Assembly (NCBI RefSeq): GCF_000721605.1
Contig: NZ_JOIZ01000019.1
Coordinates: 62,001 to 126,000, forward strand
Source: Streptomyces sp. NRRL S-37
Lineage (GTDB): Bacteria; Actinomycetota; Actinomycetes; Streptomycetales; Streptomycetaceae
DNA: 64,000 nucleotides
Direction: 5' to 3'
Each line of letters starts with the position of its first letter. Position 1 is the first letter of the stretch. Below the pieces are notes generated by a model. The model was not told the DNA's origin, did not search any database, and was given only the letters and a program-made list of their open reading frames with translations. The translations under genes were made by a program, and so were the position numbers. Below are positions 33,337 to 41,103 of this stretch, one piece after another.

Positions 33337-34422
33337 ATGGCCGTACGAGCCGCCGTTCTGCCCGCCGTCGGTGCCCCGCTGGAGATCACCGGGATCGACC
33401 TGCCCGACCCCGGCCCCGGCCGGGTCCGCGTCCGGCTCGCCGCCGCCGGGGTCTGCCACTCCGACCTGTCCCTGTCCGACGGCACCATGCGCCTGCCCGT
33501 CCCGGCCGTCCTCGGCCACGAGGGCGCCGGCACGGTCGTCGCCGTCGGCGAGGGCGTCACCCGGGTCGCGCCCGGTGACGGCGTGGTCCTCAACTGGGCG
33601 CCCTCCTGCGGCACCTGCCCCGCCTGCGCGCGCGGCGAGGTCTGGCTGTGCGCGGGCGCCCTGGCCGGCGCCGCCGAGGTGCACGCCCGCCGCGCCGACG
33701 ACGGCACCGACCTGTACCCGGGGCTGAACGTGGCCGCGTTCGCCGAGGAGACGGTGGTGCCCGTCTCCTGTGCGCTGCCCGCCCCGGACGGCGTCCCGCT
33801 CACCGACGCCGCCCTGCTGGGCTGCGCGGTGCTCACCGGCTACGGCGCCGTCCACCACTCCGCGCGGGTGCGCCCGGGGGAGACCGTCGCGGTGTTCGGC
33901 GTCGGGGGAGTGGGCCTCGCCGCCCTCCAGGCGGCCCGGATCGCGGGCGCCTCCACGATCATCGCGGTCGACGTCTCCCCGGAGAAGGAGGAACTCGCGC
34001 GGTCCGCGGGCGCCACCGACTACCTCGTCGCCTCCGACACCACCCCCCGGCAGATCCGCGCCCTCACCGGCAAGGAGGGCGTGGACGTGGCCGTCGAGTG
34101 CGTCGGCCGCGCGGTCACCATCCGCACCGCCTGGGAATCCACCCGGCGCGGCGGACGCACCACGGTCGTCGGCATCGGCGGCAAGGACCAGCAGGTCACC
34201 TTCAACGCCCTGGAGATCTTCCACTGGGGCCGCACCCTCTCCGGCTGCGTCTACGGCAACTCCGACCCGGCCCGCGACCTGCCGGTCCTCGCCGAACACG
34301 TCCGAGCCGGCCGTCTCGACCTGAAAGCCCTGGTCACCGGACACATCGCCCTGGACGACATCCCGGCCGCCTTCGACACCATGCTGGCCGGCAAGGGCGG
34401 ACGGGCACTGGTGGTGTTCTAG
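33337..34422 (+). CDS. Zinc-dependent alcohol dehydrogenase (MDR family), 361 aa
   Basis: Catalytic zinc ligands Cys40, His61 and Glu62 (GVCHSD, GHEGAG) and the structural zinc Cys91, 94, 97, 105 (CX2CX2CX7C) are present. GVGGVGL is the nucleotide-binding glycine motif and VDVSPEK the NAD-type ribose site. The GHEGAG and WAPSCGTC pattern matches class III-like or mycothiol/NDMA-type long-chain ADHs. It is coupled to the aldehyde dehydrogenase, forming a two-step alcohol oxidation operon. Confidence 0.92.
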   Translation: MAVRAAVLPAVGAPLEITGIDLPDPGPGRVRVRLAAAGVCHSDLSLSDGTMRLPVPAVLGHEGAGTVVAVGEGVTRVAPGDGVVLNWAPSCGTCPACARGEVWLCAGALAGAAEVHARRADDGTDLYPGLNVAAFAEETVVPVSCALPAPDGVPLTDAALLGCAVLTGYGAVHHSARVRPGETVAVFGVGGVGLAALQAARIAGASTIIAVDVSPEKEELARSAGATDYLVASDTTPRQIRALTGKEGVDVAVECVGRAVTIRTAWESTRRGGRTTVVGIGGKDQQVTFNALEIFHWGRTLSGCVYGNSDPARDLPVLAEHVRAGRLDLKALVTGHIALDDIPAAFDTMLAGKGGRALVVF

Positions 34423-35366
34423 CGCGGCTCGCGGGCGGTCTCCTCCCGGGCGACCGGGACCGCGGCCGCCCGTGCCGAGGCCCTCGACCGGGACCGTGAC
34501 ACCGCCACGCCCGCGAGGCACAGGACACCGCCCACCAGGGTGAGCGGGCCCGGCACCTCGCCGAGCGCCAGCCACGACATCAGCACGACCAGCGCGGGCA
34601 CCGCGTACGTGGTCGCGCCCATCCGGCTCGCGGTCGTACGGGCCAGGGCGTAGGCCCAGGTGGTGAAGGCGAGGGCGGTCGGGAAGACGCCCAGGTAGAC
34701 CATGTTGAGCGTGGCGGTGACCGGAGCCTCGGCGGCCTCCCGCACGAGCTGCCCGGCGAACGGCAGACAGGCCACCGCCCCCACCAGGCACCCGTACGTC
34801 GTCACCTGCAGCGGGCTCGCCGCACCCAGCGCCGGCTTCTGCGCGACCACCCCGGCCGCGTACGCCACGGCCGCCAGCAGGCACAGCGCCACGCCGAGCA
34901 CCGACGACCCGCCCTCGCCGGACATCGACAGCCCCACGGTCACCGCGCCGGCGAACGACACGGCCATCCCCGCCAGCAGCCTCGGCGGCATCGAGTCCCC
35001 GAGCAGCCGGGTGCCGAGCAGGGCGATGAGGATCGGCCCGATGTTCACCACCAGCGCGGCCGTACCGGCGTCGACCTGCTGCTCGCCCCAGTTGAGGGCC
35101 ACCATGTAGAACCCGAACCAGAGCAGCCCCGATATCAGGATCCCCCGCCAGGCCGCCCGGGGCGGGAGCCCTTCCCGCCGCAGCAGACAGAACACGCCCA
35201 GCGTCAGCGCCCCGGCCAGCAGCCGCCCGAGCGCGAGCGCCCCTGGTGAGTACGCGGCTCCCGCACTGCGGATGGACACGAAGGCGGAGGCCCACAGCAC
35301 GACGGTGACACCGGCGGCGCAGGCCGCGAGCATCCGGTCGGAACGGGGGGTGGGGACGTGCATCAT
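34419..35366 (-). CDS. EamA/DMT-family transporter, 315 aa
   Basis: Ten predicted helices in two EamA repeats: the first has GVTVVLWASAFVSIRSAG, the second KPALGAASPLQVTTYGCLVGAV and LSWLALGEVPGPLTLVGGVLCLAGVAVSR. Such exporters move amino acids or related metabolites out of the cell. It converges with the alcohol dehydrogenase gene (stop codons overlap by four bases). Substrate not predictable. Confidence 0.88.
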   Translation of the reverse strand: MMHVPTPRSDRMLAACAAGVTVVLWASAFVSIRSAGAAYSPGALALGRLLAGALTLGVFCLLRREGLPPRAAWRGILISGLLWFGFYMVALNWGEQQVDAGTAALVVNIGPILIALLGTRLLGDSMPPRLLAGMAVSFAGAVTVGLSMSGEGGSSVLGVALCLLAAVAYAAGVVAQKPALGAASPLQVTTYGCLVGAVACLPFAGQLVREAAEAPVTATLNMVYLGVFPTALAFTTWAYALARTTASRMGATTYAVPALVVLMSWLALGEVPGPLTLVGGVLCLAGVAVSRSRSRASARAAAVPVAREETAREPR

Positions 35367-35429
35367 GCTCCCGAGGCTAGGAGGAGGTCAGGGTGGGACG
35401 CTCGCGGATTCCGGACGGGGGCTTACCGG

Positions 35430-36140
35430 TCAGCGGAGGGCTTCCGCGTCGATCCCCAGCAGTTCGGAGAGCGCGCGTTCGCCCGCCTCCGTCACCTTCA
35501 CCGCCCGCTCGGAGCCGATGCGCACGCACCACCCCGTCTCCAGGGCGTGCCGGCACAGGGCGGCGCCCGCCACTCCGGCGAGATGGGGGCGGCGTTCGGT
35601 CCAGTCGAGGCAGGCGCGGGCCAGCGGGCGCCGGCCGCGGCGGCCGAGGCCGATGCCCGCCGTACCGAACCAGCGCAGTCCCGCGTCGGTGAGAGAGAAC
35701 CCGGTCTCCTGGACCAGCAGTCCCCGCGCGGTGAAGGCGTCCGTGACGGCGATGCCGAGCCGTCCGGCGAGATGGTCGTAGCAGGTGCGTCCGCGGGCCA
35801 TGGCCGACCCGGCGCCCGCCTGCCGCAGCGTGCGCGGGCGTTCGGCGGCGTCCGGAGCCACCTGCGCGGCCAGGTCCTCCACCAGGTGCGCGACCCGCGC
35901 GTCGGCCAGCCGTACGTACCGGTGCCGCCCCTGCCGTTCCTCGGCCAGCAGCCCGCCCGCGACCAGCTTGCCCAGGTGCTCGCTCAGCGTGGACGCGGCC
36001 ACCCCGGCGTGCCGGGCCAGCTCGCCCGCGGTCCAGGCCCGCCCGTCCATCAGCGCCAGCAGGCATGCGGCGCGCGTCTCGTCGGCGGCCAGCGCGGCGA
36101 GCCGCGCGAGACCGGCCGCCCGGGGGTCCTTGGTGGTCAT
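35430..36140 (-). CDS. ArsR-type winged-helix regulator, 236 aa
   Basis: An ArsR-like wHTH at about 5-85 (AALAADETRAACLLALMDGRAWTAGELARHAGVAASTLSEHLGKLVAGGLL then RHRYVRLAD) plus a C-terminal domain of unknown type with RTCYDHLAGRLGI. No metal-binding Cys motif is seen. ATG at 36140 has GGGGGG in front; a second ATG at 36152 adds four residues. Divergently oriented genes are absent, so targets are unknown; the adjacent EamA gene is a candidate. Confidence 0.82.
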   Translation of the reverse strand: MTTKDPRAAGLARLAALAADETRAACLLALMDGRAWTAGELARHAGVAASTLSEHLGKLVAGGLLAEERQGRHRYVRLADARVAHLVEDLAAQVAPDAAERPRTLRQAGAGSAMARGRTCYDHLAGRLGIAVTDAFTARGLLVQETGFSLTDAGLRWFGTAGIGLGRRGRRPLARACLDWTERRPHLAGVAGAALCRHALETGWCVRIGSERAVKVTEAGERALSELLGIDAEALR

Positions 36141-36199
36141 GCCCCCCAGCATGCGGCACGGACACTTCGGCCCTCACCGAAGCGTCCGGGGTCCCCGGA

Positions 36200-36323
36200 G
36201 GGGCGCGGGGAACTGCGCGACCAGCCACGAAGGCACCCTGAAGGGGCGCGGGGAACTGCGCGACCGGCCACGAAGGCGCCCTGAAGGGGCGCGGGGAACT
36301 GCGCGACCAGCCACGACGGCGCC
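36200..36323. repeat. 43-bp tandem repeat, about 2.9 copies
   Basis: Units start at 36200, 36243 and 36286, each opening GGGGCGCGGGGAACTGCGCG and continuing ACCAGCCACGAAGGC. This is the dispersed Streptomyces repeat also found in rearranged form at 3232-3297. It fills the space between the ArsR-type regulator and the TetR gene and has no reading frame. Confidence 0.8.
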
Positions 36324-36336
36324 GCGGACGATCGAC

Positions 36337-36360
36337 GGCACAGGCACAGGCACAGGCACA
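36337..36360. repeat. Short tandem repeat GGCACA x4
   Basis: Four direct copies of GGCACA follow the 43-bp repeats. The array is prone to slippage. No known function. Confidence 0.7.
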
Positions 36361-36382
36361 TCACCGCACCCCCGCGGAGCGC

Positions 36383-37024
36383 TCAGGCGCCGGCCCGCAC
36401 CTGCTCGTACTGCAGCGCCAGCCCGTCCAGCAGCGCCCTCAGCCCCGCCTCGAAGGCCCGCTCGTCGATCTTCTCCTGCTGCTCGGCGAGGAGGTGGGCC
36501 TGTCCGAGGTGCGGGTAGTCGGCGGGGTCGTAGGCGCTGGCGTCGTCCACGAAGCCGCCGGCGAACGAGCCGAGCGCGGAGCCCATGATGAAGTACCGCA
36601 TCAGCGCGCCGATGGAGGTGGCCTGCGCGGGCGGCCAGCCGGCCTCGACCATCGCGCCGTAGACCGCGTCGGCCAGCCGCAGCGCGGCCGGACGGCGGCC
36701 CGGACCGCGGGCCAGGACCGGCACGATGTTCGGGTGGTCGCGCAGCGCGGCCCGGTAGGAGACCGCCCAGTCGTGCAGCGCGGTCCGCCACTCCCGGCCG
36801 TCCTCGAACATCGACAGGTCGACCAGCGCGCTCACCGAGTCGGCGACCGCCTCCAGGATCTCGTCCTTGGTGCGGAAGTGGTTGTAGAGCGAGGGCCCGC
36901 TCACCCCCAGTTCCGCGGCGAGCCGGCGCGTGGAGACGGCCGCGAGGCCCTCCGCGTCCACCAGCGCACGGGCCGTACCGACGATCCGGTCGGTGCTCAG
37001 CAAGGGCTTGCGCGGTCGGGCCAT
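36383..37024 (-). CDS. TetR-family regulator, probable repressor of alcohol/acyl-CoA genes, 213 aa
   Basis: HTH at about 10-60 (RIVGTARALVDAEGLAAVSTRRLAAELGVSGPSLYNHFRTKDEIL) and a TetR_C domain. ATG at 37024 gives MARPRK; an earlier ATG at 37033 adds MCA. The divergent acyl-CoA dehydrogenase gene is 88 bases away, with the inverted repeat at 37051-37069 in between. The same repeat lies before the aldehyde/alcohol dehydrogenase operon, so both may be its targets. Confidence 0.85.
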   Translation of the reverse strand: MARPRKPLLSTDRIVGTARALVDAEGLAAVSTRRLAAELGVSGPSLYNHFRTKDEILEAVADSVSALVDLSMFEDGREWRTALHDWAVSYRAALRDHPNIVPVLARGPGRRPAALRLADAVYGAMVEAGWPPAQATSIGALMRYFIMGSALGSFAGGFVDDASAYDPADYPHLGQAHLLAEQQEKIDERAFEAGLRALLDGLALQYEQVRAGA

Positions 37025-37050
37025 GGCGCACATAGTAGGGCTGCACCTGG

Positions 37051-37069
37051 AAACTAGCAGTGCTAATTT
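37051..37069. promoter_or_regulatory. TetR-type operator (AAACTAGC class), copy 2
   Basis: AAACTAGCAGTGCTAATTT is a 19-base inverted repeat (8 of 9 pairs) between the TetR gene and the acyl-CoA dehydrogenase gene. It matches the element at 31856-31874 in both half-sites. Confidence 0.65.
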
Positions 37070-37112
37070 AAATGCGTACGTGTCGCATGGATCTCACATG
37101 GGGTGACTCGGT

Positions 37113-38264
37113 ATGAACCTGGAGCTCAGCGAGGAGCAGGAGGCCGTCCGCCGGCTCGCCCGGGACTTCGTGGAGCGCGAGGTCGTGCCCCACGCCACCG
37201 CCTGGGACCGCGCCGAGGAGGTCGACCGCGGCATCGTGAAGAAGCTCGGCGAGGTCGGCTTCCTGGGGCTGACGATCGACGAGGAGTACGGCGGCAGCGG
37301 CGGCGACCACCTCGCGTACTGCCTGGTCACCGAGGAGCTGGGTCGCGGCGACTCCTCCGTGCGCGGCATCGTCTCGGTCTCCCTCGGCCTGGTCGCCAAG
37401 ACGATCGCCGCCTGGGGGAGCGAGGAGCAGAAGCACGCCTGGCTGCCGGGGCTCACCTCCGGGGAGTACGTCGGCTGCTTCGGCCTCACCGAGCCCGGCA
37501 CGGGGTCGGACGCCGGCAACCTCACCACCCGCGCGGTCCGCGACGGGGACGACTACGTCGTCAACGGCACCAAGATGTTCATCACCAACGGCACCTGGGC
37601 CGACGTCGTCCTGCTCTTCGCCCGCTCCACCGACGCCCCCGGCCACCAGGGCGTCTCCGCCTTCCTCGTCCCCACCGACACCCCCGGCCTGACCCGCCGC
37701 CCCGTCCACGGCAAGCTGGGCCTGCGCGGCCAGGCCACCGCCGAACTGGTCCTCGAGGACGTGCGCGTGCCCGCCTCCGCGATGCTGGGCGAGGAGGGCA
37801 AGGGCTTCTCGGTCGCCATGTCCGCCCTCGCCAAGGGCCGCATGTCGGTCGCGGCCGGCTGTGTCGGCATAGCGCAGGCCGCCCTGGACGCGGCCGTGCG
37901 CTACGCGGGGGAGCGGGAGCAGTTCGGCAAGCCCATCGCCCGTCACCAGCTCGTCCAGGAGCTGATCAGCGACATCGCCGTGGACGTCGACGCGGCCCGG
38001 CTGCTCACCTGGCGGGTCGCCGACCTGATCGACCGGGGCAAGCCCTTCGCCGTCGAGTCCTCCAAGGCCAAGCTCTTCGCCTCGGAGGCCGCCGTCCGCG
38101 CCGCCAACAACGCCCTGCAGGTCTTCGGCGGCTACGGCTACATCGACGAGTACCCGGCCGGAAAACTCCTGCGCGACGCCCGCGTGATGACCCTCTACGA
38201 GGGCACCAGCCAGATCCAGAAGCTGGTCATCGGCCGCGCCCTGACCGGGGTCTCGGCCTTCTGA
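37113..38264 (+). CDS. Acyl-CoA dehydrogenase, 383 aa
   Basis: Full-length ACAD: FGLTEPGTGSDAGNL (FAD/acyl site), YVVNGTKMFITNGTWADVV, GIAQAALDAAVRYAGEREQFGKPI, and the C-terminal catalytic region with Glu in LYEGTSQIQKLVIGRAL. The order matches short/medium-chain family members that oxidise an acyl-CoA at the alpha-beta position. Electrons go to electron-transfer flavoprotein. Coupled in regulation to the divergent TetR gene rather than to a beta-oxidation operon. Confidence 0.92.
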   Translation: MNLELSEEQEAVRRLARDFVEREVVPHATAWDRAEEVDRGIVKKLGEVGFLGLTIDEEYGGSGGDHLAYCLVTEELGRGDSSVRGIVSVSLGLVAKTIAAWGSEEQKHAWLPGLTSGEYVGCFGLTEPGTGSDAGNLTTRAVRDGDDYVVNGTKMFITNGTWADVVLLFARSTDAPGHQGVSAFLVPTDTPGLTRRPVHGKLGLRGQATAELVLEDVRVPASAMLGEEGKGFSVAMSALAKGRMSVAAGCVGIAQAALDAAVRYAGEREQFGKPIARHQLVQELISDIAVDVDAARLLTWRVADLIDRGKPFAVESSKAKLFASEAAVRAANNALQVFGGYGYIDEYPAGKLLRDARVMTLYEGTSQIQKLVIGRALTGVSAF

Positions 38265-38284
38265 GTACATGCCTGAGTAGCCGA

Positions 38285-38310
38285 GCGGATGTGGCCGCGG
38301 CCACATCCGC
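38285..38310. terminator. Perfect 26-bp palindrome, terminator of the acyl-CoA dehydrogenase gene
   Basis: A fully self-complementary 26-base sequence centred on GCCGCGGC begins 20 bases after the acyl-CoA dehydrogenase stop and is followed by CGATCCTTTTCC. It could also be an operator or leader element for the YiaA gene, whose ATG is 14 bases downstream. Confidence 0.55.
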
Positions 38311-38324
38311 CGATCCTTTTCCCC

Positions 38325-38612
38325 ATGAGCGACACACCGGTCAAGCAGCAGAGCACGGCCGCCTTCTACGGCCAGGCCGTCGCGTCCTTCGGAGTGGCCA
38401 TGGGCGCCACCGCGGTCGGCATCTTCAACCTCGAGGCCGACGCCTGGGTCCGCGCCTTCCTGGGCATCGCGGTCCTGTACCTCGTCACCTCCGCCTTCAC
38501 CCTGGCCAAGGTCATCCGCGACCGCCAGGAGGCCGGGCAGATCGTCAACCGGGTCGACCAGGCCCGCCTGGAGAAGATGCTCTCCGAGTACGACCCGCTG
38601 CAGAAGCTGTGA
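38325..38612 (+). CDS. YiaA/YiaB-type small membrane protein, 95 aa
   Basis: Two membrane helices (about 14-36 and 43-62: YGQAVASFGVAMGATAVGIF and VRAFLGIAVLYLVTSAFTLA) with cytoplasmic ends match the YiaAB family. The C-terminus RVDQARLEKMLSEYDPLQKL is a short charged helix. Function of the family is unknown. No classical ribosome site lies before the ATG, only the T-rich end of the terminator hairpin, so translation may be weak or reinitiated. Confidence 0.8.
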   Translation: MSDTPVKQQSTAAFYGQAVASFGVAMGATAVGIFNLEADAWVRAFLGIAVLYLVTSAFTLAKVIRDRQEAGQIVNRVDQARLEKMLSEYDPLQKL

Positions 38613-38623
38613 CGACGGGCGCG

Positions 38624-38639
38624 CTAAGCGAGCGCTCAC
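38624..38639. promoter_or_regulatory. TetR-type operator (TAAGC-N4-GCTTA class), copy 1
   Basis: CTAAGCGAGCGCTCAC (two 7-base arms, 5 of 7 pairs) lies 44 bases before the TetR start. A perfect version lies upstream of the MaoC gene at 39830-39845. Confidence 0.5.
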
Positions 38640-38683
38640 CCTTGCCGGTATGGTGGTGTCCCTGCCAGCGAATGAGGTGAGCG

Positions 38684-39328
38684 ATGAGTACGGCGGAGGA
38701 GTCGGCCGGCGCCGAGGCGCAACCGTGGGGTGAGGTCACGCCCGACGCGGCCCGGCGATTGCTGCTCGCCGCCGTGGAGGCGTTCGCGGAGCGCGGCTAC
38801 CACGCCACGACGACCCGCGACATCGCGGGCCGCGCCGGGATGAGCCCGGCCGCGCTCTACATCCACTACAAGACCAAGGAAGAGCTGCTCCACCGCATCA
38901 GCAGGATCGGCCACCAGAAGGCCGTCGAGATCCTGCGCACGGCGGCCCGCGCCGAGGGCACCCCCGGTGAGCGGCTCGCCGAGGCGGTCAGCTCCTTCGT
39001 CCGCTGGCACGCGGGCGGCCGGACCACCGCCAGGGTCGTGCAGTACGAACTCGACTCGCTCGGCCCCGACGCCCGCGCCGAGATCCTCGGACTGCGCCGG
39101 CAGGTCGACGCCGAGGTGCGCGGGATCATCGAGGAGGGCGTGCGCTCCGGCGAGTTCGACGTCATCGACGTCCAGGGGACCACGCTCGCCGTGCTCTCCC
39201 TGTGCATCGACGTGGCCCGCTGGTTCAACGTCGACGGTCCCCGCACCCCCGAGGAGGTCGGCGCGCTCTACGCCGACCTCGTGCTCAGGATGGTCGGGGC
39301 CCGGGGGGCCGGCCCCGCTCAGAGGTAG
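38684..39328 (+). CDS. TetR-family regulator next to the MaoC gene, 214 aa
   Basis: HTH at about 25-72 (AARRLLLAAVEAFAERGYHATTTRDIAGRAGMSPAALYIHYKTKEELL) and a C-terminal domain with DVQGTTLAVLSLCIDVARWF, the type seen in regulators of acyl-CoA metabolism. Its stop overlaps the end of the convergent MaoC gene by 10 bases. It probably controls itself and MaoC through the TAAGC-N4-GCTTA elements at 38624 and 39830. Confidence 0.88.
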   Translation: MSTAEESAGAEAQPWGEVTPDAARRLLLAAVEAFAERGYHATTTRDIAGRAGMSPAALYIHYKTKEELLHRISRIGHQKAVEILRTAARAEGTPGERLAEAVSSFVRWHAGGRTTARVVQYELDSLGPDARAEILGLRRQVDAEVRGIIEEGVRSGEFDVIDVQGTTLAVLSLCIDVARWFNVDGPRTPEEVGALYADLVLRMVGARGAGPAQR

Positions 39329-39780
39329 TAGCGGGCCACCGACTCGGCGACGCACACCGGCTTGTCGCCGCCCTCGCGCTCCACGGTGAACGCCGTGGCC
39401 ACCTGGACACCGCCCGGCACCTCGTCGACGGCGGTGATCGTCGCGGTCGCGCGCACCCGCGAGCCGACCGGGACCGGGGCGGGGAAGCGCACCTTGTTGG
39501 TGCCGTAGTTGACGCCCATCTTCACGCCCTCGACGGAGATCAGCTGCGGGCCGAACAGCGGCAGCAGCGACAGCGTCAGATAGCCGTGCGCGATGGTCGT
39601 CCCGAACGGCCCCGCCGCGGCCTTCTCCGGGTCGACGTGGATCCACTGGTGGTCCCCGGTGGCCTCGGCGAACAGGTCGATCCGCTTCTGGTCGACCTCC
39701 AGCCAGTCGGTGTACCCCAGCTGTTCGCCCACCGCCGCCTTCAGGTCGTCGACGGACGTGAAGATCCTCGGCTCTGCCAT
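39319..39780 (-). CDS. MaoC-family (R)-hydratase, 153 aa
   Basis: A single hot-dog fold with FAEATGDHQWIHVDPEKAA (catalytic Asp and His of the hydratase motif) and PFGTTIAHGYLTLSLLPLF. These enzymes hydrate (R)-specific enoyl-CoA in fatty-acid metabolism. ATG at 39780 is used because upstream residues to 39837 are not family-like. It converges with a TetR gene; an inverted repeat 50 bases upstream of the start suggests repression by it. Confidence 0.9.
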   Translation of the reverse strand: MAEPRIFTSVDDLKAAVGEQLGYTDWLEVDQKRIDLFAEATGDHQWIHVDPEKAAAGPFGTTIAHGYLTLSLLPLFGPQLISVEGVKMGVNYGTNKVRFPAPVPVGSRVRATATITAVDEVPGGVQVATAFTVEREGGDKPVCVAESVARYYL

Positions 39781-39829
39781 GTCCCGGCCTCTCGCGTCGC
39801 GGAGTCGCAGCGCATCGGTGTGCGCATGC

Positions 39830-39845
39830 CTAAGCAACTGCTTAG
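39830..39845. promoter_or_regulatory. TetR-type operator (TAAGC-N4-GCTTA class), copy 2
   Basis: CTAAGCAACTGCTTAG is a perfect inverted repeat of 7-base arms around a 2-base centre, 50 bases upstream of the MaoC start codon and 67 bases before soxR on the other strand. Confidence 0.6.
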
Positions 39846-39898
39846 CATGGTGTGCCGGACGTCCCCTGTCAACGACGGCCGGCCGCCGGACGGGTGGG

Positions 39899-39904
39899 TA
39901 GGGT
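39899..39904 (+). promoter_or_regulatory. -10 hexamer of soxR, leaderless start
   Basis: TAGGGT sits seven bases before the GTG at 39912, so the first transcribed base would be the start codon itself. No separate ribosome site is present before GTG. No convincing -35 element was seen. Confidence 0.5.
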
Positions 39905-39911
39905 TCGGGGA

Positions 39912-40394
39912 GTGCCCCAGATACCCGAGAAGATCCACGAGCTCACGGTCGGCCAGCTCTCCGCCCGCAGCGGCGCCGCCGTCTCGGCCCTGCGCTTCTA
40001 CGAGGCCAAGGGCCTGATCGGCAGTCGCCGCACCTCGGGCAATCAGCGCCGCTACAGCCGTGACACCCTGCGCCGGGTCGCCTTCATCCGCGCCGCCCAG
40101 CGTGTCGGCATCCCGCTCGCCACGATCCGCGAGGCGCTCGCCGAGCTGCCCGAGGGGCGCACGCCCACCCGGGACGACTGGGCGCACCTCTCCGAGGCGT
40201 GGCGCTCGGAGCTGGACGAACGCATCAGGCAGCTCAACCGCCTGCGTGACCACCTCACGGACTGCATCGGCTGCGGCTGCCTCTCACTGGAGAGCTGCGT
40301 CCTGTCCAACCCGAACGACATCTCGGGCGACCGCCTGACAGGCTCCCGCCTGCTCCCCGAACACCCCCCACACCCCCGCCCCGCCACCCCCTGA
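39912..40394 (+). CDS. soxR: Redox-sensing transcription factor SoxR, 160 aa
   Basis: A MerR-type HTH (residues 10-60: [45 protein letters not shown]), a dimerisation helix, and the [2Fe-2S] ligands Cys118, 121, 123 and 129 (CX2CXCX5C). Streptomyces SoxR responds to redox-active antibiotics such as actinorhodin and activates monooxygenase and reductase genes elsewhere. The start at 39912 gives a normal length and fits a leaderless mRNA. The C-terminal about 30 residues are Pro-rich and unconserved. Confidence 0.95.
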   Translation: MPQIPEKIHELTVGQLSARSGAAVSALRFYEAKGLIGSRRTSGNQRRYSRDTLRRVAFIRAAQRVGIPLATIREALAELPEGRTPTRDDWAHLSEAWRSELDERIRQLNRLRDHLTDCIGCGCLSLESCVLSNPNDISGDRLTGSRLLPEHPPHPRPATP

Positions 40395-40397
40395 CTG

Positions 40398-40507
40398 CCG
40401 CAGCCGCGGTGCGTCGCCGGGCGCCCCGGGGCACATCCGCCCGCAGCCGCGGCACGTCGCCACTCCTCAGGCCCCCGCAGCCGCGGCACGTCGCCACTCC
40501 TCAGGCC
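40398..40507. repeat. 34-bp direct repeats, 2.5 copies
   Basis: Full copies at 40441-40473 and 40475-40507, opening CCGCAGCCGCGGCACGTCGCC and ending CACTCCTCAGGCC; a partial, diverged copy of the opening at 40398-40418. The last copy ends inside the 3' end of the minus-strand gene at 40501. The class occurs widely in Streptomyces intergenic regions. Confidence 0.75.
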
Positions 40508-41103
40508 GACACCAGCAGCCTCGCCCGACGCGCGTCCGCCAGGGCCGCCGGGGTGAGCACGGGACGCGGCACCAGGATCCCGCAGTCCGTGCAGACCGGC
40601 CCCGTCGACGGCTCGTGATCCAGGTCGAAGCGCCACATGAGCCGTTCCCCCCGGCACACGGGGCAGACCGTACCCGGCTCGCGCTCCAGCGCGGCTATCA
40701 GCCGCCGCAGCACCTCGGCCAGCGGCTCGCGCGGATGCACCCGCGGATCGTCGCACCAGGCCACACCGAAACCGCCCCAGGTCAGCCGGTGCCAGTCGTC
40801 CACACTGCCCGGCCTGCGCAGCCCGTCGTGCTTCTCCTTCCTGCGGCGGTCGGCGAACTCCACCTCATAGGCCAGCCAGACCGCCCGGGCCTCCTCCAGC
40901 TCGTCCAGTGCGGCCACGAGCCGCGCCGGGTCGACGGAGCGGTCCTCGGGATCGAACCCGGCCCGCGCACACAGATGGTCCCAGGTCGCCCGGTGCCCGT
41001 AGGGAGCGAACCGCTCAAGGCACTTGCGCAGCGAATAGCGCCGCAGCGCCAGATCGCACCGGGGATCTCGGACCTGTCTCGCCAGACTCCGGAAACCGGC
41101 CAT
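40501..41103 (-). CDS. Zinc-ribbon-like hypothetical protein, 200 aa
   Basis: An N-terminal helical region with RKCLERFAPYGHRATWDHLCARAGF, a conserved GVAWCDDPRVHPREPLAEVLRRL, and a C-terminal CPVC ... CTDCG pair (four Cys, treble-clef or zinc-ribbon spacing). Function unknown. The start at 41103 is on ATG with GGAGG in front. It converges with soxR across the repeat block. Confidence 0.7.
   Translation of the reverse strand: MAGFRSLARQVRDPRCDLALRRYSLRKCLERFAPYGHRATWDHLCARAGFDPEDRSVDPARLVAALDELEEARAVWLAYEVEFADRRRKEKHDGLRRPGSVDDWHRLTWGGFGVAWCDDPRVHPREPLAEVLRRLIAALEREPGTVCPVCRGERLMWRFDLDHEPSTGPVCTDCGILVPRPVLTPAALADARRARLLVSA

Noticed and set aside
33214..35295. 693-codon frame on the minus strand
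   Set aside because: Overlaps the alcohol dehydrogenase in antisense and the EamA gene out of frame; no family match.
36200..36360. CRISPR-like array
   Set aside because: The units are adjacent with no unique spacers, there are no cas genes, and the same unit occurs elsewhere as a dispersed repeat.
40398..40507. CRISPR-like or att-site direct repeats
   Set aside because: Spacing of one base between copies, no spacers, no integrase; a known type of Streptomyces repeat.
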